The notes: generated by a model from the sequence alone, not told the origin. Shown: positions 7,008 to 15,800, counted from the first letter of the stretch. The stretch is 46,101 nucleotides of DNA from an uncultured Pseudogracilibacillus sp. (GCA_937974845.1 CALJVC010000138.1:1-46101), one strand, 5' to 3'. Program-made: numbers and translations.

Positions 7008-8147
7008 CTACTCCAATATGTTTCGTAACTCTTTAATAATTCGCTTAAAACGTTCGAGGAAAAAGTCGATTTCTTCCTCCGTTGTGTCATAGGAAAGGGT
7101 AATCCGAATACCAGAACTTGCCCGGGCCTCGGAATGACCACAGGCCATTAGGACTCGGCTTTTTTCAAAACGTTTAGAAGAGCAAGCCGACTGTGTCGAA
7201 ACGACGATACCTTCCTCGTATAAGGCGTGGATTACCACTTCCGGTTTAAGACCAGGTACCGAAAGGTGGACAATGTGCGGAGCACCATCTCTTGGCGAGT
7301 TTATCTCTACCCCTTCAAGACTTTCAAGGCCTTCTATCAGGCGGTGACGCAGGTCGTAGAGTTTTTCCCTTTCCTCCGCTTCCTTTTCCAAAATTAAACG
7401 TAAAGCCCGGGAAAAGGCTACATTGCCGGCGACATGTTCTGTACCAGCCCGAAGGCCGTATTCCTGGGAACCACCATGAAACAAGGGGAAAAGGGCAGTT
7501 CCTTGTTTCACATATAACACACCGCTTCCCTTTACGCCATGGATTTTATGGCCAGAAAAAGTACAAAGGTCAATTCCCCCGTGGGCTATATCGAGGGGAA
7601 CCTTTCCGAGACCTTGAACGGCATCGACATGGAAAAATAACTTCGGATACTGCTGTAACCGCTCAGCAATTTCCTCAATCGGTTGAATCGTACCAATTTC
7701 ATTGTTGACCTGCATAATAGAAACTAAAATCGTATCTTCCGTAATCGCCGATTCTACCTCTTCTACCGATACCCGGCCGTAGCGATCGACGGGTAAGTAA
7801 CTAATTCGAAAACCTAAATCCTTTAAAGCTTCGCAGGCCTGGTAAACTGAGGGATGCTCTACACTTGTCGTAATAATATGGTTTCCTCGATCACGATGGG
7901 CAAGGGCAATTCCTTTAATCGCTAAATTATTCCCTTCGGTCCCACCGGAAGTAAAGATAATCTCCTCCGCATCTACCCGAAGCAAGCGGGCGATTTGACG
8001 ACGGGCTTCCTCTTGGAGATCATTGACCGTACCACCGAGTTCATGAATAGCACTAGGGTTGGCATAAAACTTTTCTAATACCTTCATATACGTAGTAAGG
8101 ACATCCCTATGGGGTTGGGTCGTTGCTCCATTATCTAAATAAATCAT
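7008..8147 (-). CDS. nifZ: Cysteine desulfurase, partner of ThiI
   Basis: This PLP enzyme removes sulfur from L-cysteine as a persulfide and hands it to ThiI for 4-thiouridine. The 379-residue protein begins MIYLDNGATTQPH. It has the PLP-site segments TSGGTEGNNLAIKG, VNNEIGTIQP and HVDAVQGLGK, the Schiff-base lysine in SGHKIHGVKGSGVLYV, and the mobile catalytic cysteine in STQSACSSKR. These are class-V aminotransferase/NifS features. The name follows the B. subtilis nifZ-thiI pair; SufS/IscS-type roles in Fe-S assembly are less likely given this context. Confidence 0.93.
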   Translation of the reverse strand: MIYLDNGATTQPHRDVLTTYMKVLEKFYANPSAIHELGGTVNDLQEEARRQIARLLRVDAEEIIFTSGGTEGNNLAIKGIALAHRDRGNHIITTSVEHPSVYQACEALKDLGFRISYLPVDRYGRVSVEEVESAITEDTILVSIMQVNNEIGTIQPIEEIAERLQQYPKLFFHVDAVQGLGKVPLDIAHGGIDLCTFSGHKIHGVKGSGVLYVKQGTALFPLFHGGSQEYGLRAGTEHVAGNVAFSRALRLILEKEAEEREKLYDLRHRLIEGLESLEGVEINSPRDGAPHIVHLSVPGLKPEVVIHALYEEGIVVSTQSACSSKRFEKSRVLMACGHSEARASSGIRITLSYDTTEEEIDFFLERFKRIIKELRNILE

Positions 8148-8211
8148 CCTTATTTCCTTCCTCTATAGCGTAAATAATGCTAAATTACTGAAAATAATTG
8201 TATCATATTTT

Positions 8212-8246
8212 AACAAAAATAAAGAACGAAGTTGACTTCGTTCTTT
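8212..8246 (-). terminator. Terminator after ezrA
   Basis: An 11-bp perfect stem (AAAGAACGAAG with CTTCGTTCTTT, 4-base loop) is followed on the minus strand by a T-rich tail. It lies 12 bases beyond the ezrA stop and upstream of nifZ, separating the two units. Confidence 0.85.
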
Positions 8247-8258
8247 ATTCTTTCCTTT

Positions 8259-9956
8259 TTAAGAGGCGATTATTTTTTTATGAATTTCTTCAATTTTTTC
8301 TAAAGCCTTCGGATCCCGTTCACTAATAGCCTCGGTCACTTGCTCCAAGGCTAGCTCATAGTCGGCTTTACGGAAAAGGGCTTCCGCTTCTAAAAGCTTC
8401 GCTGCTAAGATAGGATCTCTACTCCGATAACGATTCGCATATTGAATTACTGCTTCGGTAAGCTTCGCCTGTTCAATAATTGTCTTCGTCTCATTTAAGG
8501 CTTGATCTACCGAATGTTTCGCCTCTTCTAACGTCTTTTGTAATTGCACAATATCAAGGGGTTGTTTTTCCAGGACGACATATACCCTTTCGGTTTTACT
8601 CGAAGCTTCATCTAGAAGGTTGATGACGAAGTTAGGAATGCCTGGTAAATTGCTTAGGCGTAGCTTTCTTCTCGCTTCACCTATAGTATCGATCATCCTT
8701 TCTACTTCCTGGCGAGCTTCAATTTCATCCTTTCGCAAGGTTTCGAGTTCCTCTTTAAATTGTTCATGTTCCTGTTCTAAGCCTGCTAATTGCTCGATAT
8801 GGGCTGTTAAATCCTCGCGTACTTCCGAATACGCGGTCCGCTTTTCTTCTAGCTTCCGAGCCAACTGTTCCTGATCCTCTTGTAAGGTTTTCGTCCGCTT
8901 TTCCAAATCCATAAAAAGTTCTAAATCCTGATCTTCAAAGTGATAGGTCTTTTTTAACTGCTCGACCTCTTCCATCGTAGCGGTAAACTGTTCGGAAAAC
9001 CTTGTAAGACTTTCAGAGAAATTGCCAAACTTGGAATCGATAAAGTTTTTCGCGATAATTTCCTGTTCTAAGTTCTCATATATTTCTGCAATCTGCTCTT
9101 CGGTCTCCGGTAAAAGGTCTTTAACCTTCTCCGTTTCCAATTCTTCTAAAGCTACGACATAATCTAAGAGGCGGGCTTGCAAATCATTGACCGTACGTTT
9201 TACTTGCAATGGATCAAGAAAATATCCTTCCGCTTCCATTTCCTGTATCTTTTTATACACGTCGTCAAGTCTACCAGGTAAAGTTTCGGTACATTCTTCG
9301 TATAAAGTAGGAAAATCCCTTAAGGCCGCGTCAATTTGCTCGACCTTCTGCTCGACTTTTTCTACTACGGAAACAGCTTCCGTATAGTTACCTGAAGCGA
9401 TTAGCTCTTCGTAAATTTCGATATCTTCCTTCGCTTCTTCTAATTCACGTTCAAACCGGGTAGCCGCACGGCCGTATTTACTTCTTTCGGTCAATAATTG
9501 TCTATGTAAAGCTTTTACATTCGGCGTAAGCTCTTGTATTGTTTTTCGGCTCGTCTCTTCCGTTTCGATAAATTGGGCAATTTCTGTCTCGATTGTATCG
9601 ATTTTCTTTTCGATTTCGACTAAACTAGCCTCTAATTTAGCCAATTGTTTCCGTGCGGTACCGATACGAAAACGATCGGCGGCCTGCTCAGCTTCAAACA
9701 ATAGTTCTTCAATTTCTGCTAAATCGTTTAATAAAATGGAATCCCATTCGTCCTTCCAATTCGTCAGTTGGGCTTTCGCCTCTCCTTCGGAACTTAGTGG
9801 TTTAATATCGGCTAGTTTACCAGCAATATTCCGCCCCATAATATCAAATTTCCAGCTCTCATAATAATCAACCTGGTCATAGATACGTTTGCGAAATAAC
9901 AGGACGATGATAACGAGGACAAGGATGACCAAGATAACCCCAATGACATACTCCAT
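8259..9956 (-). CDS. ezrA: Septation ring formation regulator EzrA
   Basis: EzrA is a membrane-anchored, spectrin-like protein that binds FtsZ, restricts Z-ring formation at the poles and joins the divisome in low-GC Gram-positives. The 565-residue protein (B. subtilis about 562) has one N-terminal transmembrane helix (about residues 3-22) with the tail outside and the bulk in the cytoplasm. After the YYESWKFDIMGRNIAGKLADIK signature comes a long, highly charged coiled-coil region with glutamate/lysine-rich heptads. The C-terminal part (YANRYRSRDP, then AEALFRKADYELALEQV) matches the conserved EzrA end. It has its own promoter and terminator. Confidence 0.97.
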   Translation of the reverse strand: MEYVIGVILVILVLVIIVLLFRKRIYDQVDYYESWKFDIMGRNIAGKLADIKPLSSEGEAKAQLTNWKDEWDSILLNDLAEIEELLFEAEQAADRFRIGTARKQLAKLEASLVEIEKKIDTIETEIAQFIETEETSRKTIQELTPNVKALHRQLLTERSKYGRAATRFERELEEAKEDIEIYEELIASGNYTEAVSVVEKVEQKVEQIDAALRDFPTLYEECTETLPGRLDDVYKKIQEMEAEGYFLDPLQVKRTVNDLQARLLDYVVALEELETEKVKDLLPETEEQIAEIYENLEQEIIAKNFIDSKFGNFSESLTRFSEQFTATMEEVEQLKKTYHFEDQDLELFMDLEKRTKTLQEDQEQLARKLEEKRTAYSEVREDLTAHIEQLAGLEQEHEQFKEELETLRKDEIEARQEVERMIDTIGEARRKLRLSNLPGIPNFVINLLDEASSKTERVYVVLEKQPLDIVQLQKTLEEAKHSVDQALNETKTIIEQAKLTEAVIQYANRYRSRDPILAAKLLEAEALFRKADYELALEQVTEAISERDPKALEKIEEIHKKIIAS

Positions 9957-10014
9957 TTCTATATCTCCTCCTAACTTCGATAGAAGGGTTAACTACAATG
10001 AAAAAAATTAGCCT

Positions 10015-10044
10015 ATTATACTTAATATGATAACACGTTTTCAA
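10015..10044 (-). promoter_or_regulatory. Sigma-A-type promoter of ezrA
   Basis: On the minus strand TTGAAA and a perfect TATAAT are 18 bases apart, about 60 bases upstream of the ezrA ATG. Confidence 0.65.
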
Positions 10045-10202
10045 CCGAATATCTTACTAAACACAACAATTCTACAAAATTTATATTTTTTGTCGATTTT
10101 ACACGTTTTTTTATTAACGGTCGCTTATGTCGACGTAAAAAACGGGGGGTTACCAAACGGTTACACCGTCTATAACCAACACCGGCCACCGAAGCACGCT
10201 TT

Positions 10203-10244
10203 GCAAAAAAAGCATGAACTTGCCTAAAGATGACAAGCTCATGC
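10203..10244 (-). terminator. Terminator after typA
   Basis: On the minus strand GCATGAGCTTG pairs with CAAGTTCATGC (one G-U pair) around an 11-base loop, followed by seven T. It starts about 27 bases after the typA stop. Confidence 0.85.
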
Positions 10245-10271
10245 CTTATGCTAGTCGCCTTAATATGTGAT

Positions 10272-12098
10272 TTACTTTTTCTTTTTCCTTGCCTGTTTTT
10301 CCCTCTCAGCATGATTTAAAATTTTCTTTCTTAATCGAAGCGAAGTAGGAGTAACTTCACAATATTCGTCGTCATCCAAATATTGTAACGCCTCTTCTAA
10401 AGATAGACTCCGGGTTTTACGTAAAGTCGTCGTCTGTTCCTTATGGGCTGAGCGAATATTCGTCACATGGCGTTCTCGGGTAATATTAACAGTTAAATCG
10501 TTCTCTCGATTATGTTCGCCTACAATCATTCCAGCGTAAACTTCGGTACCTGGCTCTACAAAAATTGTCCCTCGATCTTCTAACTGCTGCACTCCATATA
10601 CAGAAGCTTTTCCCTGCTCCTTACTAACAAGCACCCCACGACGGCGTCCACCGACATATCCCTTAGCTACCGGCTCGTAGCCTCGAAAGGTACGATTTAA
10701 AATACCATAGCCCCGGGTTTGGGACATAAATTCTGTAATATAACCGAAAAGGCCACGGGAAGGAACCTTAAACTTAAGCCGAACCTGACCGGAACCGTCA
10801 TTTACCATGTCGAGCATTTCACCCTTCCGTTCTCCAATCGACTCCATCACAGCCCCGGTGTACTCCTCTGGTATATCTATTTGTACATCTTCTACCGGTT
10901 CACAAAGGACTCCATCGATTTCACGTAAAATAACTTCTGGCTTGGAAATTTGTAATTCAAAACCTTCCCGGCGCATCGTTTCAATTAAAATCGATAAGTG
11001 CAATTCCCCGCGCCCCGAAACGACCCACGCATCCCTCGAAGCCGTTTTTTCTACCCGTAAACTAACATCCGTTTCTAATTGGGTCATCAGTCTTTCTTCG
11101 ATTTTAGGCGCAGTAATATGCTCTCCCTCCCGTCCAGCAAAAGGGCTATCGTTTACTAGAAAGGTCATTTGTAAAGTTGGCTCTTCAATATGCAATTTCG
11201 GTAAAGGTTCCGGCTGGTCTACTGGACAAATCGTATCCCCAATATGAATCTTATCCATCCCGGCGACGGCAACGATATCACCAGCTTCGGCCTCCTGGAT
11301 TTCTACCCTTTCGAGCCCTAAAAAACCAAAGAGTTTTGTCACACGAAATGTCTGTTCCCTTCCATCTTGCTTTAAAACAACGACGCGATCGCCGACTCGA
11401 ATCCGGCCACGACGAATCCGGCCGATGCCTATTCTACCTACATAGTCGTTATAATCAAGCAAGGTTACTTGAAGTTGCAATGGTTCCCTTCGATTATCTA
11501 CCGGCGCGGGTATATGTTCAATAATCGCATTAAAAATAGGATCCATCGTTTCCTTTTGGTCCTCCGGAGTCTCGCCCGACGTTCCTTGTAAGGCCGAAGC
11601 ATATAGAACTGGGAAGTCGAGTTGCTCATCCTCCGCATCGAGGTCGATAAACAGTTCTAAGACTTGATCGACAACCTCGTCAGATCGAGCGTTTGGTCGA
11701 TCAATTTTATTTACTACTACCAAAGGTTGAAGCTTTGCTTCCAAAGCCTTTTGAAGAACGAAACGGGTCTGGGGCATCGTTCCTTCGTAGGCATCGACCA
11801 CTAGGATTACCCCATCGACCATCTTCATGATCCGTTCTACCTCACCACCGAAATCAGCATGCCCCGGTGTATCTAGGATATTGATCGTCGTATCTTTATA
11901 GCGGACCGCTGTATTTTTCGCTAAAATCGTAATGCCTCTTTCCTTTTCTAACTCATCGGAGTCCATGGCTCGATCTTCGACTTGCTCATGGGCCTTAAAA
12001 GTCCCGGAATATTTTAACAGTTGATCGACGAGAGTGGTCTTTCCGTGATCAACATGGGCTATAATCGCTATGTTACGAACATCTTCTCTTCTTTTCAT
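10272..12098 (-). CDS. typA: Ribosome-associated GTPase TypA/BipA
   Basis: TypA/BipA is an EF-G-like translational GTPase that binds the ribosome, helps 50S assembly and matters at low temperature and under stress. The 608-residue protein has the G1 motif AHVDHGKT (about residues 14-21), G2/G3 with ERGITI and DTPGHADFGGE, and G4 NKIDRPNARSDEV. Then come the beta-barrel domain II, EF-G-like domains III and V, and the BipA-specific C-terminal domain (RTFRGYEPVAKGYVGGRR, then GVLVSKEQGKASVY). It ends in a lysine-rich tail. Length and order of domains are normal. It is downstream of the yteA-like gene but has its own extended -10 promoter. Confidence 0.97.
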   Translation of the reverse strand: MKRREDVRNIAIIAHVDHGKTTLVDQLLKYSGTFKAHEQVEDRAMDSDELEKERGITILAKNTAVRYKDTTINILDTPGHADFGGEVERIMKMVDGVILVVDAYEGTMPQTRFVLQKALEAKLQPLVVVNKIDRPNARSDEVVDQVLELFIDLDAEDEQLDFPVLYASALQGTSGETPEDQKETMDPIFNAIIEHIPAPVDNRREPLQLQVTLLDYNDYVGRIGIGRIRRGRIRVGDRVVVLKQDGREQTFRVTKLFGFLGLERVEIQEAEAGDIVAVAGMDKIHIGDTICPVDQPEPLPKLHIEEPTLQMTFLVNDSPFAGREGEHITAPKIEERLMTQLETDVSLRVEKTASRDAWVVSGRGELHLSILIETMRREGFELQISKPEVILREIDGVLCEPVEDVQIDIPEEYTGAVMESIGERKGEMLDMVNDGSGQVRLKFKVPSRGLFGYITEFMSQTRGYGILNRTFRGYEPVAKGYVGGRRRGVLVSKEQGKASVYGVQQLEDRGTIFVEPGTEVYAGMIVGEHNRENDLTVNITRERHVTNIRSAHKEQTTTLRKTRSLSLEEALQYLDDDEYCEVTPTSLRLRKKILNHAEREKQARKKKK

Positions 12099-12138
12099 CG
12101 GTACGTAGGTTCACCTCATTACAAGTGCATTTTGTTTT

Positions 12139-12147
12139 AGTATAGCA
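12139..12147 (-). promoter_or_regulatory. Extended -10 promoter of typA
   Basis: The minus strand reads TGCTATACT, an extended -10 element, 41 bases upstream of the typA ATG. The -35 region is poor, which is tolerated with an extended -10. Confidence 0.45.
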
Positions 12148-12183
12148 TATTACTACAGCTAAATAGAGAGGTGAATAGGTGAA

Positions 12184-12801
12184 CTATTCCTTCTGTTCAT
12201 CGGGATATTGTTCGACATCTTCCACAAAGCCAATATGTTCGTCGCTATTAGCATAGGCCTCTTCGGGATCGTCTACTTCATCGTACACATCAGAAGGAGT
12301 ATCCGATGTTCCAAAGCGAGCAACATCTTGCCAAGCATCTTCTTGGTCGTAAAAGTTCATCACGGAGCTATTTTCTTCTATAGGATTCAAATGGGGATTC
12401 ACTTCGGAATGATAGTCAAAGTTCGCCTTGTCGCTAGCTTCTTTAGCGTGCTCGATACAAGTGTCCGCTGTTGGGTTCGATTGTAGACGCTCATAAGGAA
12501 TAGGTAGGCTACACACCCGACATAGGCCATAGGTTCCTTCATGAATGGCATGTAACGCATCATTGATTGCTTCTAATTCCTGTTCTAAATGGCTCATTAA
12601 GGCGAGATCCTTGCCTCTTTCGAACAATTCACTTCCTAAGTCACCAGGATGATTATCATAGCTCGATAATTCTCCAACAGCATCCGGATGGGCTAATTCT
12701 ATATCGTATCGTTGGTGTAAATGTTGGATTAAACGGCTTTGACGTTTCGTTAAATAACGCTTGCAAGCTTCTAATTGATAATCTTCTAAATGAGTAGTCA
12801 T
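12184..12801 (-). CDS. yteA: YteA-family DksA/TraR-type zinc-finger protein
   Basis: This 205-residue protein belongs to the Bacillus YteA group, related to DksA/TraR. The N-terminal half is helical (LEDYQLEACKRYLTKRQSRL, then HNHPGD-like DNHPGDLGSELFERGKDLAL). It is followed by a zinc finger with CRVC, 17 residues, then CIEH, giving three cysteines and one histidine as ligands (about residues 93-117). The C-terminal 70 residues are very acidic. The group is linked to sporulating Bacilli; DksA-like control of RNA polymerase is suggested by the fold but not established. It is upstream of typA, on the same strand. Confidence 0.85.
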   Translation of the reverse strand: MTTHLEDYQLEACKRYLTKRQSRLIQHLHQRYDIELAHPDAVGELSSYDNHPGDLGSELFERGKDLALMSHLEQELEAINDALHAIHEGTYGLCRVCSLPIPYERLQSNPTADTCIEHAKEASDKANFDYHSEVNPHLNPIEENSSVMNFYDQEDAWQDVARFGTSDTPSDVYDEVDDPEEAYANSDEHIGFVEDVEQYPDEQKE

Positions 12802-12896
12802 CCTTACATACCGCCTCCGCTTTTAGTTTTCACGATAAATAACTTGCATGCTCTTAATGTATGTAGCTAACTTAATTTGATTCTTTATCTATTCCT

Positions 12897-12924
12897 TTGA
12901 AATATGTTAATATGTGGATATAAA
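12897..12924 (+). promoter_or_regulatory. Sigma-A-type promoter of the ykwC-like gene
   Basis: TTGAAA and TATAAA are separated by 16 bases, 40 bases upstream of the ATG at 12965. Confidence 0.6.
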
Positions 12925-12964
12925 AAGAAAGAAAATTCAGACAAACTGTTAGAGGGGGAAGAAA

Positions 12965-13831
12965 ATGACAAAAGAAACCATTGGCTTTATCGGAACCGGT
13001 GTCATGGGAAAAAGTATGGCGCACAACCTACTTAAAGCCGGCTATCCCTTGCACGTGTATACAAGGACGAAAGAAAAGGCGGAAAGCTTACTTGCTGAAG
13101 GGGCTAAATGGGAAGATTCTGTTCAACAATTAGCTAAAAAGAGCGACGTGGTTATTACGATGATCGGTACACCGGAAGATGTCAAAGAAGTTTACTTCGG
13201 AAAAAATGGATTACTTGAACAGGCGAAAAGAGGAAGTTATTTAATCGACATGACAACCTCAAGCCCCCAATTAGCTGAGGAAATTGCTCAACAAGCAAAA
13301 GAAAAGGGGCTTCATGCCTTAGATGCACCGGTTTCTGGTGGCGACATCGGCGCTAAGGAAGGAAACTTAGCTATTATGGTTGGTGGAGAAGAAAAGGATT
13401 TTGAAGCAATGTTACCAATTTTTCAAGTCATGGGGAACAATATCGTACGACAAGGAGCGGCTGGGGCTGGACAACATACGAAAATCGTCAACCAAATGAC
13501 GGTTGCTCCTTTAATGATCGGTTTAGCAGAGGCCCTTGTATATGCAAAAAAGTCTGGTCTTGACCCCCAGAAAGTTTTACAGTCGATTTCCACTGGAGCG
13601 GCTAGTAGTTGGTCTTTAACAAACTATACACCCCGAATTTTAGAAGGGGATTTCGATCCGGGCTTCGCTATAAAACATTACATTAAAGATATGAAGATTG
13701 CCCTAGAATCTACAGAGACTTTAGACTTCGAAGCCCCGGGCTTAGAGCTCGCCTTATCTATGTATAAAGATTTAGCTAAGCGAGGAGAAGCGGAAAAAGG
13801 TATCCATGCCTTAATTAAATATTATGAATAA
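12965..13831 (+). CDS. ykwC: NAD(P)-dependent beta-hydroxyacid dehydrogenase, YkwC type
   Basis: The 288-residue protein belongs to the 3-hydroxyisobutyrate dehydrogenase family, which oxidises small beta-hydroxyacids in the cytoplasm. It shows the N-terminal Rossmann motif IGFIGTGVMGKSMA, the substrate-binding signature LDAPVSGGDIGAKEG (about residues 118-132), and the catalytic lysine in HTKIVNQM (about residue 170). Length and sequence match B. subtilis YkwC, whose physiological substrate is not firmly known; serine, hydroxyisobutyrate and tartronate semialdehyde dehydrogenases are relatives. A good ribosome binding site (AGAGGGGG) and a promoter precede it, and a bidirectional terminator follows, so it is monocistronic. 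Confidence 0.88.
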   Translation: MTKETIGFIGTGVMGKSMAHNLLKAGYPLHVYTRTKEKAESLLAEGAKWEDSVQQLAKKSDVVITMIGTPEDVKEVYFGKNGLLEQAKRGSYLIDMTTSSPQLAEEIAQQAKEKGLHALDAPVSGGDIGAKEGNLAIMVGGEEKDFEAMLPIFQVMGNNIVRQGAAGAGQHTKIVNQMTVAPLMIGLAEALVYAKKSGLDPQKVLQSISTGAASSWSLTNYTPRILEGDFDPGFAIKHYIKDMKIALESTETLDFEAPGLELALSMYKDLAKRGEAEKGIHALIKYYE

Positions 13832-13832
13832 A

Positions 13833-13869
13833 AAGAAACGAAGAACCGTTCAATCGGTCTTCGTTTCCT
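13833..13869. terminator. Bidirectional terminator between ykwC and the 13850 gene
   Basis: GAAACGAAGA-CCG and CGG-TCTTCGTTTC form a long stem just after the ykwC stop, with A-run on the left and T-rich sequence on the right. It overlaps the end of the convergent gene. Confidence 0.75.
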
Positions 13870-14161
13870 TTACTTTTTGAGCAACTTGGTACACCTCAAA
13901 GGCTAAATCATCGTTACCGAAGGTTTGTAAAAGGGTAATGAGAGCTTCGGTCGATAGCTCTAACGAAACGTCTTCAGCCATCATCGCTTTCCAAGCATCA
14001 TCGAGGAGTTGATTCTTTCCCTGCTGTGGATAAGCCTTCTGATATAAAGCATGGGGATCAATACCTTGGGCTTTACACCAATAGGCAAAGAGCAGGACCA
14101 TGCTCGCCTCATCCTCTTGGTAGCGCTCGATAATATATCGATCCTTCTCCGTCAATTCCAT
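13850..14161 (-). CDS. Small conserved-looking protein of unknown function
   Basis: I do not recognise this 103-residue protein. It is soluble, acidic and mostly helical (DRYIIERYQEDEASMVLLFA, LLDDAWKAMMAEDV, TEALITLLQTFGNDDLAFEV), with a possible short motif AQGIDPHALY. No signal peptide, membrane span or metal site is visible. It begins with ATG after a weak purine-rich sequence (GGGGTGATAAAGG), lies 74 bases after the cold shock gene on the same strand, and is separated from it by a terminator. Its codon use and protein-like composition support a real gene, and the gene ends inside a shared terminator, as real genes here often do. Confidence 0.7.
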   Translation of the reverse strand: MELTEKDRYIIERYQEDEASMVLLFAYWCKAQGIDPHALYQKAYPQQGKNQLLDDAWKAMMAEDVSLELSTEALITLLQTFGNDDLAFEVYQVAQKVKETKTD

Positions 14162-14191
14162 CCTTTATCACCCCTAACGAACGATAACATC

Positions 14192-14221
14192 AAAAAAGAG
14201 CCTACCGATTCGATAGGCTCT
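14192..14221 (-). terminator. Terminator after the cold shock gene
   Basis: On the minus strand AGAGCCTA and TAGGCTCT form an 8-bp stem followed by six T, 15 bases past the csp stop. Confidence 0.8.
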
Positions 14222-14235
14222 CTCTTTTATACATC

Positions 14236-14436
14236 TTATAGGGCTACAACATTGGCAGCCTGTGGACCGCGATCGCCTTCGACGATTTCGAATTCCACAT
14301 CTTGACCTTCTTCAAGCGTTTTAAAGCCTTCAGCCTGGATAGCTGAGAAATGAACGAAAACATCGTCGCCATCTTCACGCTCGATAAAACCGAAACCTTT
14401 TTCAGAATTAAACCATTTTACTTTTCCAGTCATCAT
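14236..14436 (-). CDS. Cold shock protein (CspA family)
   Basis: The 66-residue single cold-shock domain binds single-stranded RNA/DNA and acts as an RNA chaperone. RNP1 (KGFGFIE) and RNP2 (VFVHF) are intact, and the whole fold from GKVKWFNSEKG to GPQAANVV is present. The start is the first of two ATGs, nine bases after AAGGAGGT. The region upstream to gltC (229 bases) could carry a long 5' leader, which is common for csp genes, but no clear cold-box or promoter could be fixed by eye. Several csp paralogs usually exist in Bacillus, so no specific letter is assigned. Confidence 0.96.
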   Translation of the reverse strand: MMTGKVKWFNSEKGFGFIEREDGDDVFVHFSAIQAEGFKTLEEGQDVEFEIVEGDRGPQAANVVAL

Positions 14437-14565
14437 GTTTCAACGACCTCCTTATACAAATATCGTGCAAATCAATTGAAACCTGCGTTTACACCACTTT
14501 GTAAAAGAGATCGTAAACATGCAATACATTTTCAATCCTTATTTGCTAACTCAACTTTACACCTT

Positions 14566-14607
14566 CTAGAAGAAAAAAGCAAGCATAAATCACTTTTATT
14601 TTTCTAG
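14566..14607 (-). terminator. Possible weak terminator or dyad after gltC
   Basis: The ends CTAGAA and TTCTAG are complementary, and the interior reads GCTTGCTTTTTTCTT on the minus strand. The pairing inside is patchy, so this is a weak candidate for ending gltC transcription upstream of csp. Confidence 0.25.
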
Positions 14608-14665
14608 CGTTCTTTTCCAAAGGGGAACCAACCAAAAGACGATAAACAGAAAGGCTTGCTCCTTA

Positions 14666-15571
14666 CTATTGTTGGAAATGTTCAATACGTTGGAACAGGG
14701 CTCGTATAAAATGATAAAATTCTTTTTCCGTCGGCAAGAGCTCCCTTTCTTTCGGTATGATGATACCGACTGTGCGTTTCAAACTCGGTTCAACAATCGG
14801 CACCCGGGCCGTAGCCCTTGGTAAATTATCGATTAAGGTCACATCCGGAAGCATCGTCACACCTAGGCCAGCCGAAACTAAGCCTTTGATCGCATCTAAG
14901 TCTTTTCCTTCGAAGGCCACTTTCGGATGGAAGCCCCGTTGCAAGCAGCCTTCCATAATGACATCGTGTAAAATGTACCCTTTAGGATATAAAACGAAAG
15001 GATCATCGCGCAACTCCGTCAGCTTGATAGACTTTCGGTTTGCTAGAGGATGTTGGATTGGCAGGAGGGCCACGATATCTTCCGTGAACAGCACCTCTCC
15101 CTTAATTTTCTTCTGTTTTTGAGGTAGGGGACCTAATAGAGCCATGTTAATTTCCCCCCGGATGACCGCATCGATCAATTCACTGTAGGAACCTTCATTT
15201 AAAACGAATTGCACTTGGGGATACTGTTTTCGGAAGTGACTGATTGCCGTTGGTAATATATAGGAGGCTAGGCTAGCAGAAAAGCCAATATGAATGGTTC
15301 CTTTCTCCGGATCCCGATATTCCTCTACGACCCGTCGAGCATCATCAATAACATTCAACGCTCGCTCCGCATGGGCTAAAAATATTTTACCAATCCGTGT
15401 TAACCGAACGGTCCTTCCTTCACGAATAAATAAATCGACACCTAATTCCTCTTCCAAATTAAAAATTTGCCTACTTACTGCAGATTGGGCGACATGCAGG
15501 GCATTGGCAGCCTTTGTCACGTGTTCCCGTTTAGCTACTTCTATAAAATATTTCAACTGGCGCAGCTCCAT
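14666..15571 (-). CDS. gltC: LysR-family regulator, GltC-like
   Basis: The 301-residue protein has an N-terminal winged helix (MELRQLKYFIEVAKREHVTK, then AANALHVAQSAVSRQIFNLE) and a C-terminal periplasmic-binding-like effector domain from about residue 90. Length and wording closely resemble B. subtilis GltC, the activator of glutamate synthase genes gltAB. GltC is controlled by glutamate dehydrogenase and by 2-oxoglutarate and glutamate. Here it is divergent from an NADP-type gdhA rather than gltAB, with a LysR-like dyad between the two genes. It therefore probably regulates gdhA and itself. The symbol is by similarity; a different LysR paralog is possible. Confidence 0.8.
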   Translation of the reverse strand: MELRQLKYFIEVAKREHVTKAANALHVAQSAVSRQIFNLEEELGVDLFIREGRTVRLTRIGKIFLAHAERALNVIDDARRVVEEYRDPEKGTIHIGFSASLASYILPTAISHFRKQYPQVQFVLNEGSYSELIDAVIRGEINMALLGPLPQKQKKIKGEVLFTEDIVALLPIQHPLANRKSIKLTELRDDPFVLYPKGYILHDVIMEGCLQRGFHPKVAFEGKDLDAIKGLVSAGLGVTMLPDVTLIDNLPRATARVPIVEPSLKRTVGIIIPKERELLPTEKEFYHFIRALFQRIEHFQQ

Positions 15572-15693
15572 CCTTTTATCTCTCCTTATCTTTTCCTAGA
15601 GGCTATTTGGTTCTTTTACGAGGGGAGAAGGATTCCATTAATTCCTTTTTAGCCATCCCTCCTCATTATTCATCGAAGGTCGGTATCGATATC

Positions 15694-15741
15694 ATCTATA
15701 TTTTCTATTGTATAGATTGATTCTCTTATGTACAATATAAT
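15694..15741 (+). promoter_or_regulatory. LysR-type dyad and -10 box upstream of gdhA
   Basis: ATCTATA, ten bases, TATAGAT (15694-15717) is a perfect interrupted palindrome of LysR type, containing a T-N11-A core. A perfect TATAAT follows at 15736-15741. The -35 region for this -10 overlaps the right arm of the dyad and is poor, as expected for a promoter needing activation by LysR binding. Confidence 0.6.
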
Positions 15742-15800
15742 TAGCGGCATTTTTATCTAAATTTACCTCGATGGTTAACTACTCACAGGAGGTCGTCATA

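Larger units (their letters stand above)
9957..10271. other. Intergenic region between typA and ezrA
   Basis: This 315-base gap holds the ezrA ribosome binding site (GGAGGAG), the ezrA promoter and the typA terminator. The middle, about 10085-10200, contains a GC-richer patch with two GGTTAC direct repeats and a small ACGGT/ACCGT hairpin. Short frames exist on both strands but none has a ribosome binding site or a recognisable protein, so no gene is called. Confidence 0.5.

Noticed and set aside
10022..10312. Small frames on both strands in the typA-ezrA gap
   Set aside because: No ribosome binding site, overlap with the ezrA promoter and typA terminator, and amino acid composition unlike a conserved protein.
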